Below are positions 52,396 through 64,000 of a DNA stretch of 64,000 nucleotides, piece after piece. The notes beneath the pieces are model-generated. The model was given only the letters and a program-made list of their open reading frames with translations, had not been told where the DNA came from and ran no database searches. This DNA comes from Oscheius onirici. Its lineage: Eukaryota > Nematoda > Chromadorea > Rhabditida > Rhabditidae. The stretch covers positions 1,798,001 to 1,862,000 of the forward strand of contig OW051471.1 in assembly GCA_932521025.1 (NCBI GenBank), in the 5' to 3' direction. Position 1 is the first letter of the stretch, and every line of letters starts with the position of its first letter. Both the position numbers and the translations under genes were made by a program.

Positions 52396-55300
52396 GCCTC
52401 GATTTAAATACTCGTTGTATGCCCACAAGTTTTTGTAAGTAATAAAACTTTCTGAATACTGAGAAGGATTTTTTTTGTGTTTCAAGAAAAAGGTGAGAGC
52501 CAGAATCAAAACAATATGTCGCTAAGAATATTGAATTAGCGAAAAATCAGTAATACCTCGCCGGTCTTTCACTGCTTGTATGATCCCATGCCCTCTCTTT
52601 CTGCTTCAGTTTACACAACAAGCTTGTCTCTCTCGGAGCCCAGGTCATTAATTCACCCCGAGAATGCTGTAATCACTAAAAGTGTGATGCTGTTTGGCAC
52701 AGAGGAGAGAGGGCGAGAGTGACAAACAGAAACAGAGGAAAACAAGCATCTTGAAGGGGGCAGCCAGAGATCTGGGGAAAGAGAAGACTTTGAAAAACTC
52801 TACCTAAGTCTGGAAAAGAATAGCTCCGTAAAAGTCGAATCAGATGAGTGAAAAAGGTTGTATTTCAACAGTTTTCAAGGGCAAAAATTTCAACAACAAA
52901 AAACTATTAAAAGAGTCTGTGAAGCAGGAAAGAATATTCCTCAAGAAAGGACCAGATTTAGATGTCAAAGAATTACTTTATAGAACTTCTGATACTGTTC
53001 CAGAAATTGGACCTCAAAAAAATGGCTCCAAAACGTTCAAACAACACCTTCTTGGACCGGTTTACAATTGTTTCCAGACATTTCAAGACAGCCAAAAAAA
53101 CGCGGAGCAATACCCAAGTAAAAAAAAAGCATTAGTGCAGGTTGTGCAACAGAAAAGGTAAAGGATTGCTGAAGGAATTTTCAAAGTTACCAAGAAAAAT
53201 GCAAAGGAAGTGACTTTCGTTTTTCAATAACTTATTTGTAGAATCAGTGAAACCTGAAAGTATTGGAGTGCTGCTTTATAGAAATTGAGAACGTGAAACA
53301 TACAAGTGATGTTATTGGAGTTTTTGGGTGATAACATAAGGCATATAATGACTTTCTTTTCCGGAAAACGGCGTGAATGCGATAAAACATGAAAGTATCG
53401 GGAAAACTGACTCAAGACGGTGACAATTCCTAGTGCTAGAAAAGAGAAGCGACTCAAATCAGAAGGTCAAAAGAACAGATTTCGCGTATCGAATTTTTGC
53501 GTACTGTAGTCATTTTTTTGAACCAAATTGATTCTAAATACATTGTTCTGTTCCTTTCTGAACTTTATTAACTTCTTCAAACATACCATTTTTCCCTAAA
53601 AATAATTTGAGAAACCAGCTTTTCTGACCTAAAACTGGTACTTTTTGGAGTGAAAAAAGCACATTTTTAACAAAAAAATCTGCGAAACTGTGTAATGAAA
53701 AAGTCCCAGTGTCTGTCAATAACGTTTTGTCTGTCTGTCTCAAGACTGTTTTTTGTTTAGGGGCTCTCGAGACAGTAGCTGTCAGACGAAAGACGGGCAT
53801 GAACGCTGGGAAAATTTAATGAAAATGACGGCTGGTTAGCCTGAAAAAAGCAGGCTCGAAGCATTTCACAGCCCAAAAACTGACGTGAAAGTTTAGACAC
53901 TGTAAAATGTTGGTACAGACCACACAATCACTGCTTCCGATACCCTGATTAACTATATCTGCAAGTAATGAAACAAAACTACAGAAAAAACATGAAGTGT
54001 ACAGATCGGGTGAAAAGGTTATAAATTTTGTTGAAAAATGACAGCTAGTTAGTCGGAAAAACCACTTCTCTGAGCAACATTGATAGCCTGGTATTGGGTG
54101 CTCAAGTCATGCAGTTTTGAAAAAAGAAAAATAGCTCGTGGAACAAAAACATTCACTTTTCGTATTTGGTTTTTTCCATCCTCATCTCCGTTGTACTGAC
54201 TTTTCTTTTTTGTCAACCAATAAATGTAGATTCTGAAACAAAAAAGTTTCTTTTCGTTCCATCACTTATCAATTTATTCTTTGACCCTTTATCTCCGTCC
54301 ACCCAATCCCGTCATAACTTATTCCCATCCCGTTCAAATTTTGGGCCCTCGTCTCATGTTGTTGCGAACTCTCTTCTCGGCTTTGAGGTCACGTGGGAAC
54401 GAGGTAGAATATTCTTCGACCACTAGGAGAAGAGGACTCCTCTGCAAATGCATTTTTAGGAAAAAAAACAGGTGGGCGTGAGTTTGAAAGCTTGCTTATG
54501 GGGGCAAAAAAGGACTCTGAAGTGCTCTCTTGGTAAAAAAAAATGGGACATGGAAAAACACTGGAGAGTGGGAAGTTTTAGCGACACTGAAAGTTTCACT
54601 GGTAACAGTTCGTAATTTTCTCCTTCTCCGTCTAGGGAAGAGTAGTGTAGAGAAAAAGCATCTTCCTATGAACACTTTTCGAATTTTGAGTACCCTTTAC
54701 TGGAAAACAAAAGTAAAGATTCAACGTCTACACGACTCAAATTATGTGATTACAATCTCTTGGCAATAAGCAGCCATTACTTCAACATTTTTGCTCCCTT
54801 TTTTGGATTCGGAAATTTATATGTCAAGTAAATAGAGGGGGAACCAGGGATGGGCGGATATCCGCTAATCGCAATCGCATCCGCATTTTGAAAATTGGAC
54901 TATCCGCAAATCGCATCCGCAATCGCATTTTTTCACCGCGATTAGCGATTAGTGGCGCCTTTTCAAAAAATTCAAATTTTCTTTAAAAATTGAAGAAAAT
55001 ACGTTGAAAAGCTTGTTGTTTATCGTATTTTCATTTCACTCGTATTTTCTCCGTAAATGCCAAAACTAGAGCACTGAAAGGACAAAACATAGTTTTGCAC
55101 TCAAAAACATAGAAAAAGGTCCCGTAAAATCCCAAACAACACGCAATTTTCGGAAGTTACTATCCGCTAATCGCATCCGCATCCGCGGATATTCTTTTTG
55201 CGATTGCGATTAGCGGATATCCGCAAATCGCTATCCGCAGCTGGAACGCTAGCAAGAAGAAACAACTTCTACAGTATACAACCTATAGCTGGAACATTTT

Positions 55301-57004
55301 CTCGTTTTTCTTCACCGTATTTTTCAAGTTCACATTCTTGCACGATTACCGCTTTTCTCATTGTCAGTCTGTCGTCCATTGCTGAAAATACGTTTTCATT
55401 GAAAAATACCAGAATAACTGCCATAATGGTGAACTGACTAATATAGTACAACCCTCACCCCAACATGGGAACGAGGTAGACTATTCTTCGATCACTAGGA
55501 GAAGAGGACTTCTCTGCAAATACATTTGTTGAGGCTAAAAAACAGGTGGACGTGAGACTTTTGGATGCAAAAAGTGGTCTCTGGAGAGCTTTCCAAAAAA
55601 AGTGGGCATTTATTTGGGAAAGACGTGTGTGGGCCACTGGAGAATGGGAAGAAAATGACAAGAAAAGGCAAAGATGATGAATTCAGAGCAACATTTTGGG
55701 CTAGAAGGACATCGGAATCCAAAGAGTTTGAGCATTTTCGATTTGCCCAAAAATGTTTCGACTTCTACGTAAGAATCTATTCGATTTGCAAGGAACAATG
55801 TGTGGTAGTGCTCCGTTGGTGAATGGTGATGGTGAAAAAAAAGAAGCTGGAAACCGAGTCCGTGTCAGTAAGGCACATTTTGGGAGGAAGCCAAATTTTA
55901 CGGAAACACTTGGCAGTTATTTTGAATCTAACGTTGCACTATACCAAATCTTGGTTCTGCCTACTTTTCAGTTGCCCGAATTACATACTAGCGGCAACAA
56001 AATTTCTCTCACAAATTTCAATAAACTTTTTACGCAAGAAAGTACGCTGAACCAACAATCGAGTTCCTCTATAAATGCACTTTACTAGCATGGGCAGCTC
56101 TAGTTACCAGCCTGGTTTTCATTGGAATATGACAGTTTTTGATGTTGATCCTACCAGGACGAAATCAACATATTCAAATGTTAGTCAAAACAAAGCGAAA
56201 ATGAAGTGAAGTGTAAATCAGTGATGTGCGGAAATCCGCTAGCGCAAAATTTTTTTTCCGCGTTTCCGCGCGAGGAATTCCGCGGAAATATCGAAAATGC
56301 TGTTTTGTAGGTTTCGACTGATTTTTTCGCCTTTTTTAGCTTTTCTATTGCACTTAGCGTGTATTAGACTTATCGAAATATGTCTCTAAGCATGTGAAAC
56401 ACTAGCAAAAAGACAAATGTAGCTGAGCCTTGTCGTGCTGTCTCAAACGAGAGTCGTTTTCGATAACCTAAACTTTCCCAAACCAACTTCCAATTCCTTC
56501 AAAAATAAGTGTAACAAGAAGAGGATAGCACCGCTCTTCCAGGGCTAAAATTAGAAATTTCTTGTTTTCTCTATCATTTCGCTCTGTCACAGAGTCTCAT
56601 CCCTATTCCCCTTCTCCTCTTCCCTTGTCACTCTGCTCCAGTCACCCCCTGTCCCTCCAAAGAAACTACTGAAATTCTAGGGCAAAAGTTCGAGATTCCT
56701 AATCTTCCCCTGTTACTTCGTTCTGTCGCCTATCCACTGTTTTAGTCTCCAGTTCATGCTCCCCTTGTCACTCCGTTCCAGCCCTCTGTCCCAGCCCTTC
56801 AAAACAAACTATTAAAGTAACATAACGGTTCAGTAATTTTCACAAAAAATCGATTTCGAGCTCAAAAAATCACAATGAGGTGGGATACATGCTGAAATTT
56901 GCGACTCAAAATCATTCCCTAGCCTTTATTTCAAAACATATGGAGCTGATATTTTACAGGGGTGATATTTAGGCCAGTAAAATGCTACTGTTAAAAAACA
57001 AAAG

Positions 57005-57390
57005 GATTTCCTCACTGCGGACTCGAACCCTGGTCGCTCCAGCGTGAATTTTCCAAACCCACTGCGCTATTCGGACATTTTCAGTTTTGGGGTGTTCCCA
57101 AACTCGAAAATCGTTTTTCAAAAAAGCAAAATACTCGTCTTTCTGAGGCGGTAATTATTGTAATTGACAACTTTTTTGTAGGATGCAACCCTGAAGAGTT
57201 ATGGGCGAAATTGTGTTTTGGTTGAAACTTAATCCGTTCACTGTTCTCAGGAGATGAGATATCCAGGTCTCTTATATAGCCTATTAATTCGGGATAGAAC
57301 TAAATTTTGGAACCGAGTTTGCCAGATTTCGTTGAATTCGGAAAAAGTTATGAATGGTTTTTAAATACTTATGACGCACCCCAATATGAT
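57005..57390. mobile_element. Foldback-family unit with complete tRNA-like head
   Basis: On the minus strand, 57078-57012 reads like a tRNA. ATAGCGCAGTGGGTTTGGA is a perfect A box and GGTTCGAGTCC a perfect B box. The remainder matches the right arm of the 15279-16007 element. Acceptor pairing is weak. The unit points away from the arm, so it is not a standard SINE arrangement. Confidence 0.65.
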
Positions 57391-57934
57391 CAACCGGGAT
57401 GGCTACCGGTGAAAAAAGTGATTTCCAAGCAAGAGACTCGTAAAAGATGTTCACGAGAAGATTATTTATTTTTCGGAAAAAGGGTTTTCCAGTCATAAAA
57501 ACGCCTGTTTTTCAATACCGTTTTTATTTTACTCGAAGAAAGAAACAGTATATGTCAGCAGACCACAAAACAAGATCACTCAATGAGAGGAAGCTCAATA
57601 CCAACTGATTCGAAAATCATGTTAGCAATAAAATACATACGTGACGGGAGATACTGTTTTCCATAAATTGGGAAAGGGGTACACTCAGGGATCAACGGTC
57701 AATTCGTTCAAATTGGTTCATGCACGGGATGAAACATTACAAGTAAATAAAAAGTAGAGAATTTTAGCATAAACCGAAAGAAGAGAACTTTTTGCTATTT
57801 CGAAACCACCGACGTTGACAACTTTTTGAACTGAGGAGGTCACCAGCTCCATGGAGCTGGATCCAGTATTTCCCACTTTACAATTAGACCTTGCCACGAC
57901 TCACCCAGCCGGATACTTCACTGATTCGGAACTT

Positions 57935-58470
57935 TCTCTGAACCATTTTTTGAATTCTTTCCTGAACAACTCCAAAGGTGTAGAACATATCGAAAGCGAC
58001 AGCTTTTCAGACCATCGAAAAGCCAAAAAAAATTGAAAATGGGAAAACGAAAGATTGTTGTAGAAATGAATGAATGGAGACCACTATAGTTCAATTGAAT
58101 TATTTCTACTTACAGACACTTCAAAACATTTCAAAACATCTAAAAAATTTGAAAAGAAGAATTCAAAACTTTGGACTTCAATATTCTGTGTTTTTGTCTT
58201 TTATGCAACTCACAGCTACTTACTCATTGTTGAGATGTTGAGATCAAACGATTTATATTAGTCATTTTTGAAACATTTTTTCTGTTTTTGTCGGCCATCA
58301 AAGTTTCGGTCGAAATCTCAGTTTCAAGTTGTGAGCAGTGTTGAAAAAGCGTTTTTTCCTATAAACTTTGTCTGAACCATTTTTTGAATTCTTTCCTGAA
58401 CAACTCCAAAGGTGTACAACAGATTGAAAGCAACAACTTTTCAGACCATCGAAAAGCCAAAAAAAATTGG
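57935..58470 (+). repeat. Direct duplication of about 105 bp
   Basis: 57935-58036 and 58367-58470 share CTGAACCATTTTTTGAATTC, TTTCCTGAACAACTCCAAAG and TTTTCAGACCATCGAAAAGC with few changes, 432 bp apart. Confidence 0.85.
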
Positions 58471-58657
58471 CTCTTCACTAGCTAAACTAGGCTACGGCGT
58501 TGTGTGATTTCATGAGCCTGAAAACTAGCAACATCCCTTATTTTTCTACTCTCCTATCTCTCTATTTCCAGCCTCGTCATCTTCCTCTTTGTCTCATTTT
58601 CCAATATGTTCTCCCCCTCACTCATTTGTCAAGAAGAGAGGTGGGCGTAAGCTCCTC

Positions 58658-58721
58658 TTCCAGAAGATCCGCCTTTCTGGAAGTCAGTCTCCTTCTGGAA
58701 TTTCTTCCAGAAGGTTCTGAA
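58658..58721. promoter_or_regulatory. Cluster of heat-shock-element-like dyads
   Basis: Four TTCnnGAA dyads lie within 55 bp: TTCCAGAA (58658), TTCTGGAA (58675), TTCTGGAA (58693) and TTCCAGAA (58705). The last extends to a third correctly spaced unit as TTCCAGAAGGTTCTGAA. HSF1 binds arrays of nGAAn units in alternating orientation. No gene starts close by; the nearest start found is at 60870 (+). Confidence 0.45.
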
Positions 58722-60869
58722 CTTCCTCATAAGAGCCCATAATCGGGTTATTTCCGACCACGGTAGTGGTCAACAAACTGACAGTCATGCCAAAATAATC
58801 GAGGTTGATTGCATTGCCTTTTCTCTCTCCGGATGATGTTATTTACCATTAGCTTCCTTCCACGTTTTTGACGTTTCCTCAACAATTTTTGGTCTGTTGT
58901 TTTCGGAAAAATCTTGATTCTTGACTATTCAGGGGAGTGTTTTTCAGTATTTTTTGAACTGTGGCGCTTTCCGTCGACACAGTTTTTAGGAGTCGTGTGC
59001 ACATTTAGGATAAATGTTATAGCGTTACAGTAATTCTGATCTCAAGCCAAAAGCTGCAGCAATCCCGCCCGGATCCTAAAAATTACTTTGCCGTTACATA
59101 GTAACCTGACTCAAAACGAAAGTTACAGTAATCCGCGCTGATCCCAAAATGGATAGTTAGAATACAGATGCTTGGGGAGGGTGATACTGATTGAAGAAGT
59201 TCGATTTTACAACAGCTCATCAGACATTCCGTAGTCTAGCAGCGATGCAGAGTGGACGGGGTATTTGAGCCCTTCTTGAAACATTTCATTTTGTTTTTGT
59301 TGATTCGCGTCGTGATCTTGTTATTAGGAACTGAATTTGATGTAAGGCACTTTAGCAATTTATATACTCTCCAAAGTTTTGGGGATGAACCTTCATTTTC
59401 TCGGCTTCTCGGTAGCTTGCTAAACATCTTTTAACTCAAAAACTCAAAATTTTGAAATAAAAGTAGCTTTGCAAAGCATCAAAAAGCTGAAAAATGTCGG
59501 CTTGACCCTAAAAAAAAAGTTAATACGTGATTGCGTATTAGGTAAGGGGACTTCAAATAGAGGTTTTAGGGAATTTCTTTTGATCAGGATATGGGACTGC
59601 TTTTCCATAATATTTGTTTCATTCATTTCACAAAGCTAGCTGTCTTCTAGTTTTCTCAATTTCATACTCCTTCAGCTTTGGATTCCTGAAATAGTCTATT
59701 ATTCAAACAATTGAAACCATCAGTTGTTTCACAAAGTTGAGAAATCCTCCCTCTAAAACTCCAGTTGCGTCAGAGAGACTCACCGCTCCCGATCCGTGGG
59801 AAAGAACCTGATCTCTTACGCCCATAGTTCCAATTTCTTAGTCACGCTTAGTGGGTCACCTGCTCCCTGGGAGACTAGACTTTCTGGGCCTTTTCGAATA
59901 GCCGAAATTTTCAAATTATTTCTGTGAGAGTACAAGAGTAAAATTGAATTCGTGTAGGCGATGCATTAGCGGATAGCGGATTGAATTGATTCAAAATTTT
60001 AGTTTCTAAGCAAAATCGAAGCAGAAACAAGTGTATTCTGTTATACAGAGTTCCGGAAACGTTGTTTTGTCTTTCAACATCTGTCCATCATTGACGTGTG
60101 CAACTTTTTTTGTTTCAATTGTTGCTTAGAAGACATTCCAATTTCAGTTTTTTGGTGCATCATGAAGAATTCCAGGAAAATGACAAATTAACAAGTGGAA
60201 CCTATCCTCGTTTTTCTGGTTCACCCTGAACCATCTCAAGTATTCCTCCCACCCCCTCCTTGTCTCATAGTTAGCAAGAGAGAGAGACACCCATTTGACT
60301 AATGATGTTGTGTTGCTGTTATATTCCATGTCAGTAGTCGATTTCAGCTCAAAAAACAAAGTCATAAGAAGGTGGAACTTCCTGTCAAATTTTGATCCCC
60401 TTTCCAACACCCAGAAATTTTTCTTTATGTGAGTTTTTTGCCCTTTGCTCAGAGACTAATTTCAGCTCCTTTTCTCAAAGTTTCGTGCTTCACAAACTGT
60501 TGTAGTTAGTCGGAAGGCTTACCTCGGCAGTACTGCTCTGGCAAAACCTAGAAAACTATATTAAAATCTGTCTATTTTTAGATCTTACAATTTTCAGAGA
60601 GAAAGGTCAAAACGTTGCCGCACATTTCTTCTTTGTTGTTACGAAAACGAACACTGTTCGGGGTAATAATTCAGAAAAACGAACATGTGCATCGCAAAAG
60701 AACACTTGAACACTGCATCACATAAGTACCTTGACACTCTCATTTATAAGTTCCTTTAAACTACGGTTTCCCAAATTTTTCTCGCAGTTTCCCTCCCAAC
60801 TCAATCTTGCAAGCTATCTTTTCTTCAACTTATTACTAGAAATGAAAAAAGAACACAAAAATTTCCAGG

Positions 60870-62102
60870 ATGCGTGTTCTCTTTGTGCTTTTCGTCGCAC
60901 TCCTTGCCTTGGTCAGCGCCATGCCTCAGTTCACGGCCCCCCGTCTCCGTAAGAGCCAAACACGTGAGTTTTCTTGAAACATTTTTACCAGAAAATAACT
61001 AGAGGGAAATTATGTTTCGAGAAGTGTACTCGTACGAAGTGGAAATCTGATTGGCTGACGACGAAGTAACAAAGTGAAAAAAGTAACATTTACCATTTTT
61101 TGACAGTTTGGACACAACCCATTAGAGGCAATATGTAACTCGTGAAACATCAATTTTCTTGTTGAAGGACTTTCTCAGTACTTTCTGATACGCAAAATTG
61201 GGTACGAAATTTGTTCATTCTTCACGCGAACGCAATTTCGTGAAAATGCGCATAATCAAATACGGATAAAAAACTTGATCGTTGTAAAAAGAGCTCGTTT
61301 TTGTTCCAATATCTACGTATCAGATCTGAGCTTTTCGCTCTGACAAAAACTGTTTTGGACAGGTGATTGTCAACAAACTTTATCTGTTTTCGGTTTTATA
61401 CCGAAAAACCATTGTTTCACAAACTGTACAAGTATCGACTCTTCCAAAAAAACATATTCTGTGTGTAAAATCCATCTTCCCTTTTCAAATCCGTGCGCGT
61501 GTACGTGGCCTATTAACATGCTAAGCGTAAGGGTTCGGACGCCGAAACACCCAGGTTCAATTCCGTCCCAATTTTTTTCCGGAAAAGTTTTTTTTTCCAG
61601 ATTAATTCTTTACGCTGAATCCGAACATGATGAAATATCGGCGAAATTTATCCCTTCTGGATCCCTCCACGCACTTTTCCATGAACAAACTTGGAATTTT
61701 CAAAAGGCGTTTATGATGAGGGTTTTCTAAGGTAATACACCGTACTGACTATGAGTACGATAAAAATAGAGAAGGCAAAAGAAAGCGGGAGGGCGACAGC
61801 CGTCAATAACGGCTCTTTTGTTTCTAATACGCAGTAGAACATGATGAAGAAGCTGACCTTGATTTATTCTTGGGCCTTTTTCCACACTAGGAAAAAACCT
61901 ATGCTCACCGTACCTGTTGCATACGAAACTTTAGAAATATGTGGTCAAACTTTTCAAACCAAAAATGGAAAGAACCATTTTTCCTCTAAAAATAATGGCG
62001 AAAATTCCAGAAGAAGCCAACATCCAGCCGTTCATCCGCTTCCGCAAGGCCTACTGGAAGCCGTTTGGGTCACAACCTAGAGCTATGCTCTTTGACTACT
62101 AG
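60870..62102 (+). CDS. Small secreted peptide precursor
   Basis: Exons are 60870-60963 and 62011-62102 (61 aa, split in phase 1). ATTTCCAG ends 1 nt before the ATG, a likely spliced-leader acceptor. MRVLFVLFVALLALVSA is a textbook signal peptide. The remaining 44 residues are basic and have no Cys. They contain single and paired Arg/Lys sites (RLRK at 25-28, and FRK around residue 41) around IQPFIRFRKAYWKPFGSQPR, ending AMLFDY. Size and composition fit a neuropeptide-like or antimicrobial peptide precursor. I do not recognise the family. The 1-kb intron holds a tRNA-like repeat (61505-61575). Evidence for exon 1 is strong. Exon 2 rests on phase, its splice acceptor and its higher GC. Confidence 0.65.
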
Positions 62103-62613
62103 ACGTTTTGAGGTTGTCGTCTCTCTCTCTTCTCTTCCCAACAGACTGATCTCTCTCCATCTCATCTAGTATAAATATATCCGTTAGACATTCTTTTTGT
62201 TCTTCCCTCTCGTCATCTTTGTGCAGAGGAGAAAGAATAATATGGGAAATGATGTGTGGGGAATGGAATATTCTAGAAGAGGGGGTTTCTTGGGGAAAAT
62301 TGGAAGGCGGAGAAAACCAGTGAAAAGGAAGACTAAAGACTGAATACAAATTTCTTGATCTGAGCATACAGAGCTCCATTCCCCGGTACCCGTCCACGAT
62401 GGTTAGAGTGCAAGTAGACACCGCCAGTCTGAATTCCAGATACTGTCACTGTTCTCCAGTAGAGATTACTGTTCCAGACTCTCTAACTCGATTATTTGTG
62501 TAACTTTCTATTCTTTCTAATAACTTTCAAAATTTTGAAGAAGCTAAAAGTTACAAACTAATCTTCTACACAGAATCAATTAGCAAGTCATTCAAAGGAC
62601 AGACTTTCTCAGC

Positions 62614-63969
62614 ATGACGACCTTCGAAATCCTCGAAAGTGGAGAAGCCGCCGTCTTCACCTTTTACAGCCAGAAGGAAAAGGACGGATTCACTGGAGGA
62701 CTCGCCAAGATGCTCCTGAAGAAGAAGCACAGACTGCCAGTCGATGCCTACTACATTCTGACCGACTGCGCAGGTGTTCCGGTAGAAGACGACCCAAGAA
62801 GTATCCGGACGGAGCTACGCTGATATTGACAGAGCAGAAGAAGGAACTCTTCCACAATACCAAGGAGATTCCCTACGACGGAGAAGTCTTTGTGAACACC
62901 ACTACCGTGGCACGCCTAGCCCTACGCTCTTCAACCCCTTCCAGCCACGAGGATTCGTTAAGCATGTGAGCGGACATGTGGTGCACTGGGAGAGGTACGA
63001 CGCCGACCTGATCCCAATTCCGGACGGCAAAGAAATGGAAGGCTATACACTGTCCTACGGCATCGACTTCTTGGAGGTAGGCGAACGTCTCTTCTCTCTG
63101 CCCCTCTGTCCCTCTCTATCTCTCTGTCCCTATGTCTGTCTCTACGACTACTTGCAGAAGTACGTGAATGCCTACGTCATCGAAGGCGACTATCTCTGGG
63201 CCTGGATGGTGGACGGACAGCTCATCAGGCACATGCTGGTCAAGAAGCTCCCCGAGACGCAAAACTACAAGTACGAGTTGAAAAAGTACAAGGCCGAGCA
63301 GAAGATGCTTATCGAGGAAGGCAAGAAGAAGGACGACAAGTTGGCCGCCTTCAAGCAGGATCTGAACGAAGGACAGAAAAGAGTAGAGGCGCTGGACGAT
63401 GAAAAGAACAAGCTGTCCTTCGAGCTCAAGAAGGTCAAGAAGGAAAAGAGCAGTATGCTCGAACTCGTGATGGCCGGAAACAAGAGAGAAGACAATCTGC
63501 GTCTCGAGCTGGACGAATTCAAGAAGGACGTCAGCGAGAAGAAGAAGAGAGTCGAGACCCTGGAGGCTCTTAGCAGACTTCGAAAGCTACTTTGACACCA
63601 TCTTCACCGACCAGGATGGCGTCCCCGAAGGGCACAGTTACCTGAAAAGCTTTACGTTTCAATAGTTGGATTAATATGTAGAGTTGTATTGAATTTCGTT
63701 CCAACCTTCGTTGTTTCTGGCAAAAATCAGTTTTCTGGTCTCTTCCCAGTTTAGGATGCTTTTTGTCTTTGAACTATCCTACATTAAACAGGTCGGGACT
63801 GTAAGTTTGATACAGTAACTTCCATTGTTTCTTGAAGCTACTTTTTGTTCATTAGTATTTCAGCAGAGATGATGGTCTTGCCCTCAGAACAGAACAGAAC
63901 ACTTGGTGGAGACACACGGAGAATGAATTGTCTAACCTACGAGACGCTCTAGTCGACAATCAGACTTGA
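62614..63969 (+). pseudogene. Coiled-coil protein gene with three frameshifts
   Basis: TTTCTCAG ends 1 nt before the ATG. GC-rich coding sequence continues through three single-base frame changes. About 62795 the frame moves to KKYPDGATLILTEQKKELF, about 62911 to TPSPTLFNPFQPRGFVKHV, and about 63571 to DFESYFDTIFTDQDGVPEG. An 81-nt C/T-rich intron (63077-63157) is spliced or read through in frame. A long Lys/Glu coiled coil spans about 63270-63570. A final exon may be 63864-63969 (GLALRTEQNTWWRHTENEL), followed by AATAAA at 63978-63983. I do not recognise the family. The retained intron excludes a processed copy. It is either a young pseudogene or a locally mis-sequenced gene; the intact frames elsewhere in the window favour a real lesion. 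Confidence 0.65.
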
Positions 63970-64000
63970 TTTAAGGGAATAAAGATTCAAAGATTTCAGC

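Larger units (their letters stand above)
52447..60869. other. Long gene-free, repeat-rich stretch
   Basis: No gene is supported over 8.4 kb. It holds a direct duplication (54385-54560 and 55440-55640, sharing GGGAACGAGGTAGA and CACTAGGAGAAGAGGAC), hAT-like GCGGAT repeats (54845-55242), a C/T-rich tandem pair (about 56570-56690 and 56690-56830), a foldback relative with tRNA-like sequence (57005-57390), another direct duplication (57935-58470) and a cluster of TTCnnGAA dyads (58658-58717). Short frames such as 52844-53161 lack splice or start context. Confidence 0.5.

Noticed and set aside
52844-53161. 105-codon Lys-rich frame
   Set aside because: AT-rich composition, no signal peptide, no acceptor or poly(A) signal, and no motif.
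57012-57078. Functional tRNA gene on the minus strand
   Set aside because: Both promoter boxes match, but the acceptor stem and D-arm spacing do not fold properly, and it is part of a repeat.
62083-62421. 112-codon minus-strand frame
   Set aside because: It overlaps the peptide gene's last exon and C/T-rich DNA, with no splice or family support.
1-64000. CRISPR arrays, bacterial operons, riboswitches
   Set aside because: Intron-exon structure, cuticle collagen and transposable elements show a nematode nuclear genome. No regular spacer arrays were seen.

Overview
This window is a piece of a nematode nuclear genome. Three kinds of evidence support this: a cuticle collagen with the nematode N-terminal membrane anchor, Gly-X-Y blocks and Cys clusters; two nematode transthyretin-like (TTL) secreted proteins; and 3' splice-site sequences lying directly before several start codons, as in spliced-leader trans-splicing. 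Genes are sparse and split into GC-richer exons. They sit in AT-rich DNA full of inverted-repeat transposable elements. The species cannot be named from sequence alone.

Layout. Positions 1-6499 hold repeats only. Positions 6500-18202 (-) hold a complete nine-exon proline dehydrogenase gene (603 aa) whose introns carry three foldback or MITE elements. A possible coding exon with an eIF4E-binding-like motif lies head-to-head with it (18501-18725, +). A 706-bp TA-flanked element, duplications and an RTE-type remnant follow. Positions 23385-27200 (-) hold a decayed CR1-like LINE with ORF1 and ORF2 remnants, and 27.3-32.6 kb is diverged duplications. Positions 34229-37212 (+) hold an eight-exon Cys-rich, probably zinc-binding protein with a hAT-type MITE in one intron. 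Positions 39126-42383 (+) hold a secreted eight-cysteine Pro/Tyr-rich protein, tail-to-tail with a cuticle collagen at 42708-45330 (-). Both have a TATA box. Positions 47254-49331 (-) and 51114-52395 (+) hold a divergent pair of nearly identical TTL genes; one intron has a piggyBac-like MITE enclosing about 360 bp of foreign, gene-like DNA. About 8.4 kb of repeat-rich DNA with a heat-shock-element-like cluster follows. A small secreted peptide precursor lies at 60870-62102 (+), and a frameshifted coiled-coil gene at 62614-63969 (+).

How the genes relate. The collagen, the Cys-rich secreted protein and the TTL pair are all predicted extracellular products, with a cuticle or body-fluid role likely for some. 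Proline dehydrogenase is mitochondrial housekeeping. No operon is evident. The most notable observations are the Pack-MITE-like capture, introner-like short introns built from one GGGACAGAGAGACAGA-type sequence in either orientation, the converted TTL pair, a 45-bp-arm perfect hairpin, and four TTCnnGAA dyads in 60 bp.
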